The notes under the pieces are model-generated. The model made no database searches. It saw only the letters and a program-made list of their open reading frames with translations, and was not told the DNA's origin. Source: Chloroflexota bacterium (GTDB lineage Bacteria > Chloroflexota > Dehalococcoidia > Dehalococcoidales > UBA2162). Taken from it: a stretch of 36,729 nt of DNA. The stretch spans positions 1-36,729 of the forward strand of contig JACQGQ010000088.1 of the NCBI GenBank assembly GCA_016199495.1, in the 5' to 3' direction. This document shows positions 32,515 through 36,729 of the stretch, in pieces (position 1 is the stretch's first letter; each line of letters opens with the position of its first letter). The position numbers and the translations under genes are program-made.

Positions 32515-34796
32515 AATTGGATAAAACAAGACGGCCTCGCTCAGGGGCAACCGATAAGCTTACCGTTGTTTACGTTTCCACCTTCCCGCCCCGCGTGTGT
32601 GGTATTGCTACCTTTACCGAAGACCTTACCCACGCCATGGACGAGATGCTGGCGCCAATGCTTACTTCCAGAATTGTCGCCATGAGCCGCAGCGGTGTCC
32701 TCGGCTACCGCTATCCCCGGAAGGTTTTCTTGCAGATAAACCAGGATAACCAGGAAGAATATACTGAAACCGCCCTGAGGATAAACCGGATGGATGAAGT
32801 CCAGTTGGTCAACATCCAGCATGAATTCGGCATCTTTGGCGGCGGGCGCGGCGCCCACCTGATTCCCTTTGTGCAAGCCCTCAGAAAACCGCTGGTGATT
32901 ACCTTCCACACCGTCCTGCCTGACCCTGATGAAGAACTCTACAATGTGGTGAGGTCTCTGGCAGAAAGTGCCAGCGCCATCATCGTCATGACCGACCTGT
33001 CCAAGGGGATACTTGCCCAGCAATATGCTATCCCGCAGAAAAAGATTAAAGTGATTCCCCATGGGATACCTTCCCAGCCATACACTTCATCTCAGCAGGC
33101 TAAGAGGACGCTTGGCTATTCAGATAGGGTGGTTCTCTCGACCTTCGGCTTGATAAATAGAGATAAGGGGTTAGAATACGTCATCGAGGCTCTGCCACAG
33201 GTAATCAGGCAGTATCCCAATTTCGTCTACATTATCTTTGGTGCTACCCATCCTGAAGTTCTACGGAATGAGGGGGAAAGTTATCGTAATTTTCTCATTG
33301 AGAAGGTATACGGGCTGGGTCTCTATGACCATGTGAAACTATATAACAGGTATTTCCCTTTAAGTGAATTGCTTCATTTTCTAAAGGCAACTGACATCTA
33401 TATCTCATCGTCTCTTGAGCCGAAGCAGGCGGTTTCGGGAACACTCTCCTATGCCCTGGGTATGGGTAGGCCGGTTATTTCGACAGCCTTTGCCCAAGCC
33501 AGGGAAGTGGTGACAGGTGAAGTCGGCATTGTGGTTGATTTCAGGAATTCACAGGCATACGCCGATGCTATTCTCCGTCTTCTGGAAGATGAGAAGCTTA
33601 GACTGCAACTGGGGGAAAACGCCTATTTTCGTACTCGTAACATGACCTGGGCCAATGTCGCCCTTCAGTATGCCCGGGTTTTTTCGGAGTATGCTCCGGG
33701 CCTGGCCCATATCAGTGAGCAGAAGAGTCTCCCCAGGATAAAGCTGAACCATCTTATTCATCTCACAGATACCTTTGGTATTGTCCAGTTCGCCAATTTG
33801 ACCAGGCGTGATGTCTCGTCAGGTTATACCCTGGATGATAACGCTCGCGCCCTGGCGGTGACGGCATTGTACTGGGGGAAGCTGGGCTCTTCCGCAGAAG
33901 ACCCTTCCGTTACCAAACAAAAAAGAGAGCTATTGAGACTGGTTAATACCTATCTCGGCTTTATCAGTTTCGTGGCTCAATCTGACGGCCTTTTCCAAAA
34001 TTTTGTTAACAGTGATGGGACGCTCGACGATGTTAGCAACCAACGGGTCGACCTTGAGGAAGCCAACGCCCGTGCCATATATGCCCTCGCCCTGACAGCG
34101 ACAACCGCTTCGCTCCCCAAGACTATCAGGCAGAGGGCTTTTGACCTCCTGCAAAAGAGGCTGAGGAGTGGTATCTTCTTCAATTCCCCACGGGCAATTG
34201 CTCGCTGCATAAAAGCATTCTGTATCTTACTCGATGGGAAGGGGCACATAGAGGGGATTGATTTGAAAGGAACGCTAAGGAGCTACTGTGACCGCCTGGT
34301 TGAACTGTATCAAGCTGTCAGCCAGGCTGATTGGCAGTGGTTTGAGACTTATCTAACCTATTCCAATGGAGTTATGCCTGAAGCCTTGCTTCTGGGCTAC
34401 CGTGCCCTCAGGGATGAAAGGTACTTGACCGTAGGCAAGGCAACCCTTGACTTCCTGATTAAGCAGAGTTTCGTTAATGGTATTTACGTGCCTATAGGAC
34501 AGGACGGCTGGTATCATCAGAACGGCAAGCATCATCACTTTGACCAGCAGCCGGAAGAGGTTAACTCCATGGTCGACGCTCTCAGTACCGGTTACGCCGT
34601 GGCCGGGGATGAGGAATACTCTGGATTGATGTACCAGGCTTTCTACTGGTTTCTGGGAGACAACACTTTCAAACAGCTTGTTTACGACCGGACAACAGGG
34701 GGCTGTTATGACGGAGTTGGCAAAACGACAATTAACCTTAACCAGGGAGCGGAATCAACGGTTTCATATTTGCTGGCGCGCCTTGTCATCGGCTAG
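32511..34796 (+). CDS. GT4 glycosyltransferase with C-terminal helical (alpha/alpha) domain
   Basis: 761 residues from ATG 32511; in-frame TTG 32457 would add 18 residues without homology. The first half (1 to about 400) is a GT-B, GT4-family transferase: YVSTFPPRVCGIATFTEDL, VITFHTVLP, KVIPHGIP, STFGLINRDKGLEYVIEAL, then EPKQAVSGTLSYALGMGRPVIST, the GT4 donor-site region (EX7E-like). The second half (about 420-761) is helix-rich with LDDNARALAVTALYWG, SNGVMPEALLLGY, DGWYHQNGKHHHFDQQP and DALSTGYAVAGDEEY, recalling (alpha/alpha)6 glycoside-processing domains. The protein may build and trim the same glycan, as does the fusion at 26695-30369. Cytoplasmic. Probably expressed from its own promoter at 32416. 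Confidence 0.88.
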   Translation: MKLDKTRRPRSGATDKLTVVYVSTFPPRVCGIATFTEDLTHAMDEMLAPMLTSRIVAMSRSGVLGYRYPRKVFLQINQDNQEEYTETALRINRMDEVQLVNIQHEFGIFGGGRGAHLIPFVQALRKPLVITFHTVLPDPDEELYNVVRSLAESASAIIVMTDLSKGILAQQYAIPQKKIKVIPHGIPSQPYTSSQQAKRTLGYSDRVVLSTFGLINRDKGLEYVIEALPQVIRQYPNFVYIIFGATHPEVLRNEGESYRNFLIEKVYGLGLYDHVKLYNRYFPLSELLHFLKATDIYISSSLEPKQAVSGTLSYALGMGRPVISTAFAQAREVVTGEVGIVVDFRNSQAYADAILRLLEDEKLRLQLGENAYFRTRNMTWANVALQYARVFSEYAPGLAHISEQKSLPRIKLNHLIHLTDTFGIVQFANLTRRDVSSGYTLDDNARALAVTALYWGKLGSSAEDPSVTKQKRELLRLVNTYLGFISFVAQSDGLFQNFVNSDGTLDDVSNQRVDLEEANARAIYALALTATTASLPKTIRQRAFDLLQKRLRSGIFFNSPRAIARCIKAFCILLDGKGHIEGIDLKGTLRSYCDRLVELYQAVSQADWQWFETYLTYSNGVMPEALLLGYRALRDERYLTVGKATLDFLIKQSFVNGIYVPIGQDGWYHQNGKHHHFDQQPEEVNSMVDALSTGYAVAGDEEYSGLMYQAFYWFLGDNTFKQLVYDRTTGGCYDGVGKTTINLNQGAESTVSYLLARLVIG

Positions 34797-34839
34797 AGCC
34801 GACGGCTAACCGGACACGCCGTAAAAACTGGTATTTAGT

Positions 34840-35496
34840 ATGGAGAGGAAACAACCGGTCACAGCGGCACTGGTAGTGGCTCACCCTGACGATGAGACGC
34901 TCTGGGCCGGTGGCACGGTACTGATGCACCCGGATTGGCAGTGGACGGTGGTTTCACTCTGTCGTGCCACTGACCGTGACCGGGCACCGAGGTTCCAGCA
35001 GGCCGTTCAGAAACTAGGCGGCAGGGGCAGGATGGGAGACCTTGATGACGGACCGGAGCAGTCACCCCTTTCCGGGACAGAGGTGCAGCAGGTACTCCGC
35101 TCACTTTTACCATCGGAGCACTTCAACCTCGTTCTAACCCACAGCCCTTACGGGGAATACACCCGGCACCGCCGCCATGAAGAAACGAGCCAGGCGGTTG
35201 CCAGCCTGTGGCTACAAGGGCTTATCGTGCCAGGTGAGGTCTGGATGTTTGCCTATGAAGACAGCGGCAAGGGCGGCCGGGATGACCTGCCCCAAATCAT
35301 TAAGACGGCTCATCTGGTGGTGCAGTTGCCGGAAGATATCCAGCGAGAGAAATACCGTACCATTACTGAAATATATGGCTTTACTCCTCAGAGCTATGAA
35401 GCCCGTATCGCTCTGAAGGAAGAAGCCTTCTGGTGCTTTCGTTCCGCTGCTGAATTTCAGCAATGGCTAGTTAATAATAAAAGGAGAGAGCGATGA
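34840..35496 (+). CDS. PIG-L/LmbE-family deacetylase
   Basis: 218 residues. The zinc site of PIG-L/LmbE enzymes (PF02585) is clear: VVAHPDDETLWAGG (His-Pro-Asp-Asp-Glu) and the later HRRHEETSQAV histidine pair. These enzymes remove acetyl groups from N-acetylglucosaminyl compounds, such as the precursors of mycothiol, bacillithiol or GPI. Its stop overlaps the start of a GT4 gene (ATGA), an arrangement also seen in GT-plus-deacetylase pairs for low-molecular-weight thiols, but here other glycan genes surround it and no cysteine ligase (MshC or BshC) is visible, so an amino-sugar glycan is more likely. The start ATG at 34840 has no clear ribosome site; 43 bases separate it from the previous gene. 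Confidence 0.9.
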   Translation: MERKQPVTAALVVAHPDDETLWAGGTVLMHPDWQWTVVSLCRATDRDRAPRFQQAVQKLGGRGRMGDLDDGPEQSPLSGTEVQQVLRSLLPSEHFNLVLTHSPYGEYTRHRRHEETSQAVASLWLQGLIVPGEVWMFAYEDSGKGGRDDLPQIIKTAHLVVQLPEDIQREKYRTITEIYGFTPQSYEARIALKEEAFWCFRSAAEFQQWLVNNKRRER

Positions 35497-36635
35497 AGGT
35501 ACTGGTTCTTTACGAGTACCCCCCTCCCCCCGGGGGGCTGGCTACTCAGGGAGATTTGCTTTATCGGGGACTCAAAGAAATAGGAGTGGATGCCTACCCG
35601 GTTAATCCCGAATCTGCCCAGGAAAAGGAGTGGTACTACCGCTGGCTTAAGCCTGATGTGGTTGTGGGGGTTGGTTACTGGGGGCATACACCAGACCTGG
35701 TGCTACATCCTCAGCGCTACGGCGTCCGAGCCGTGCCCTGGCTGGTGGCTGATGGTTACGTGGCTAATTATGAGGAAATTCTGGATGCCCTGCCTCTTAT
35801 TCTGACAACTTCCCAATGGGTGAAAGAGGTCTATATCCGCGATGGACTCAACGGTAAAAACATAGAGATTTTGCCGGTCGGCGTTGATACCGATGCCTTC
35901 ATACCTCGTGATAAGGATGACCTTAAGGTTAGCTGTGTTCGTGAAGCCCTCGGCGTTACCCCCGATGAAATAATGATTCTGACCGTAGGCGGGGATGCCG
36001 CCTCTAAAGGGGCGCAGGAAGTGATGCAGGCTCTAGCCATTATTGATGCCAAAGCGCCTCCCTGGAAATATGTCTGTAAGGTCTGGCCACAGCCCAGGAC
36101 AATACAGCAGAATCTGTTGGACTTTCAGTTAGCGACCTCTCTGGGGATTGAAAAGAAGGTCATCTACACCACCAATATCGTTTCCCGGAGTTTCATGCCT
36201 TATCTGATGAATGCCTGCGATATCTATGCGGCACCTTCCCGTCTGGAAGGGTTTGGCATGCCGCAGGTGGAAGCCGGCGCCTCAGGCAAGCCGGTGCTGG
36301 GCATCAATGCCATGGCTCTGAAAGAGACGCTGGTTCACGGTAAAACGGCGTTTCTCGCCGGTGTTGCCACGGAAGTGGTATTACGGGAGACCATTGTTGG
36401 CGAGGAATCTGGTTGGGAGACAGGACACCGGGTCGTCTTCAAAAATCCTCATACGGTTGATTACCGCGCCAGCGTTCATGATATTGCCAACTACCTGATG
36501 GACTTAATGGAGAACGCCAAACTCCGGCAGAAAATGGGAGAAGCCGGCCGAAAACGGGTAGTGGAGAACTACGATTACCGTGTCGTCGCTAAAGAGTTTG
36601 TGAAAATTACCTCGGAAAGGTTGGGGATTTCGTAG
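35493..36635 (+). CDS. GT4-family glycosyltransferase
   Basis: 380 residues. GT-B fold: an N-terminal acceptor domain opening KVLVLYEYPPPPGGLA with the proline/glycine loop, a middle with ILPVGVDTDAFIPR, then the donor domain with LTVGGDAASKGAQEVMQAL, and APSRLEGFGMPQVEAGASGKPVLG, the EX7E-type GT4 signature (Glu in LEGFGMPQVEA). The C-terminal helix AGRKRVVENYDYRVVAKEF is also typical. Transfers a sugar from a nucleotide donor in the cytoplasm. The start overlaps the deacetylase stop (ATGA) behind AAAAGGAG. The acceptor is unknown; the neighbours suggest an amino-sugar-containing glycan or glycoside. Confidence 0.93.
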   Translation: MKVLVLYEYPPPPGGLATQGDLLYRGLKEIGVDAYPVNPESAQEKEWYYRWLKPDVVVGVGYWGHTPDLVLHPQRYGVRAVPWLVADGYVANYEEILDALPLILTTSQWVKEVYIRDGLNGKNIEILPVGVDTDAFIPRDKDDLKVSCVREALGVTPDEIMILTVGGDAASKGAQEVMQALAIIDAKAPPWKYVCKVWPQPRTIQQNLLDFQLATSLGIEKKVIYTTNIVSRSFMPYLMNACDIYAAPSRLEGFGMPQVEAGASGKPVLGINAMALKETLVHGKTAFLAGVATEVVLRETIVGEESGWETGHRVVFKNPHTVDYRASVHDIANYLMDLMENAKLRQKMGEAGRKRVVENYDYRVVAKEFVKITSERLGIS

Positions 36636-36636
36636 A

Positions 36637-36729
36637 ATGAACATGAAGCAGCAGGAGCGAATAGAGAAAGCTAAGAAAGCAGCTGAGGAAGTATTGTTAC
36701 ATAATGTGCGCGGTCCCTACCGGTCACTC
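36637..36729 (+). CDS. Start of a further gene (3'-truncated), possible glycoside hydrolase
   Basis: ATG at 36637, one base after the GT4 stop, opens 31 codons that run off the window: MNMKQQERIEKAKKAAEEV followed by LLHNVRGPYRSL. The LHNxRGPYR stretch reminds me of the N-terminus of some amylo-alpha-1,6-glucosidase/debranching-type proteins, but too little is present to assign. The tight spacing shows that it continues the carbohydrate operon. Confidence 0.55.
   Translation, partial: MNMKQQERIEKAKKAAEEVLLHNVRGPYRSL

Noticed and set aside
32541-33062. 173-codon minus-strand open frame opposite the GT4 gene
   Set aside because: Covers the conserved N-terminal GT4 motifs on the other strand; no independent evidence of coding.
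34840-36635. Bacillithiol or mycothiol synthesis (GT4 + PIG-L pair)
   Set aside because: No cysteine ligase gene is visible and the GT4 lacks a BshA-like opening; the surrounding genes point to general glycan metabolism.
1-36729. tRNA, rRNA, CRISPR array, transposase, phage genes
   Set aside because: I looked for T-loop patterns, regular repeats and characteristic proteins and saw none.

Overview
The window looks like chromosomal DNA of an anaerobic or facultative bacterium. A Dehalococcoidia-like Chloroflexota is my best guess, but that is inference from gene content and compact ATGA-coupled operons; there is no rRNA gene to prove it. Extracytoplasmic redox lipoproteins, split transketolase, a ferredoxin-thioredoxin reductase catalytic chain, an oxygen-independent ergothioneine route and a mercury operon all fit a metal-exposed anoxic habitat. 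TGA is the normal stop of many genes here, so the code is standard. I see no tRNA, rRNA, CRISPR array or transposase.

Layout. (1) 1-5651 (+): end of a peroxiredoxin gene, a strong promoter with two inverted Pho-box-like half-sites, then a DUF427 tandem protein, a TlpA-like lipoprotein (probably starting at a rare ATA), CcdA, a DUF3179 lipoprotein whose conserved cysteine codon is an in-frame TGA (candidate selenoprotein with a SECIS-like hairpin), a second DUF427 protein and a MerA-like flavoprotein. (2) 5775-10677 (+): a pentose-phosphate operon (split transketolase, an eight-cysteine mini zinc ribbon, a D-2-hydroxyacid dehydrogenase, a HAD phosphatase, RpiB) with gene fossils at both ends: a cyclase N-terminus, gnd, a ROK kinase and a shortened TauE/SafE. 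(3) 10737-15157 (+): a molybdopterin oxidoreductase fused to a cysteine desulfurase, followed by EgtD. This is an oxygen-independent ergothioneine module. (4) 15190-20777 (+): a metal-resistance region with a CmtR-like ArsR repressor, MerA, a cysteine-bearing membrane protein that may be a new mercury transporter, a lipoprotein and a P1B ATPase with YPC in place of CPC.

(5) 20966-26547 (-): the secreted pair DUF1501/DUF1800, a pyruvate carboxylase B-type carboxyltransferase, and a thioredoxin-like protein paired with a ferredoxin-thioredoxin reductase catalytic chain. (6) 26695-36729 (both strands): a carbohydrate locus with a giant glycosyltransferase-GH130 fusion on the minus strand, diverging from a plus-strand series of NagB-like deaminase, PfkB kinase, two GT4 glycosyltransferases, a PIG-L deacetylase and the start of one more gene.

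The most notable signals are the candidate DUF3179 selenoprotein inside a TlpA-CcdA thiol-redox operon, and the Mo/W enzyme-cysteine desulfurase fusion beside EgtD. The second appears to match a recently described ergothioneine synthase class; the first I do not recall as described.
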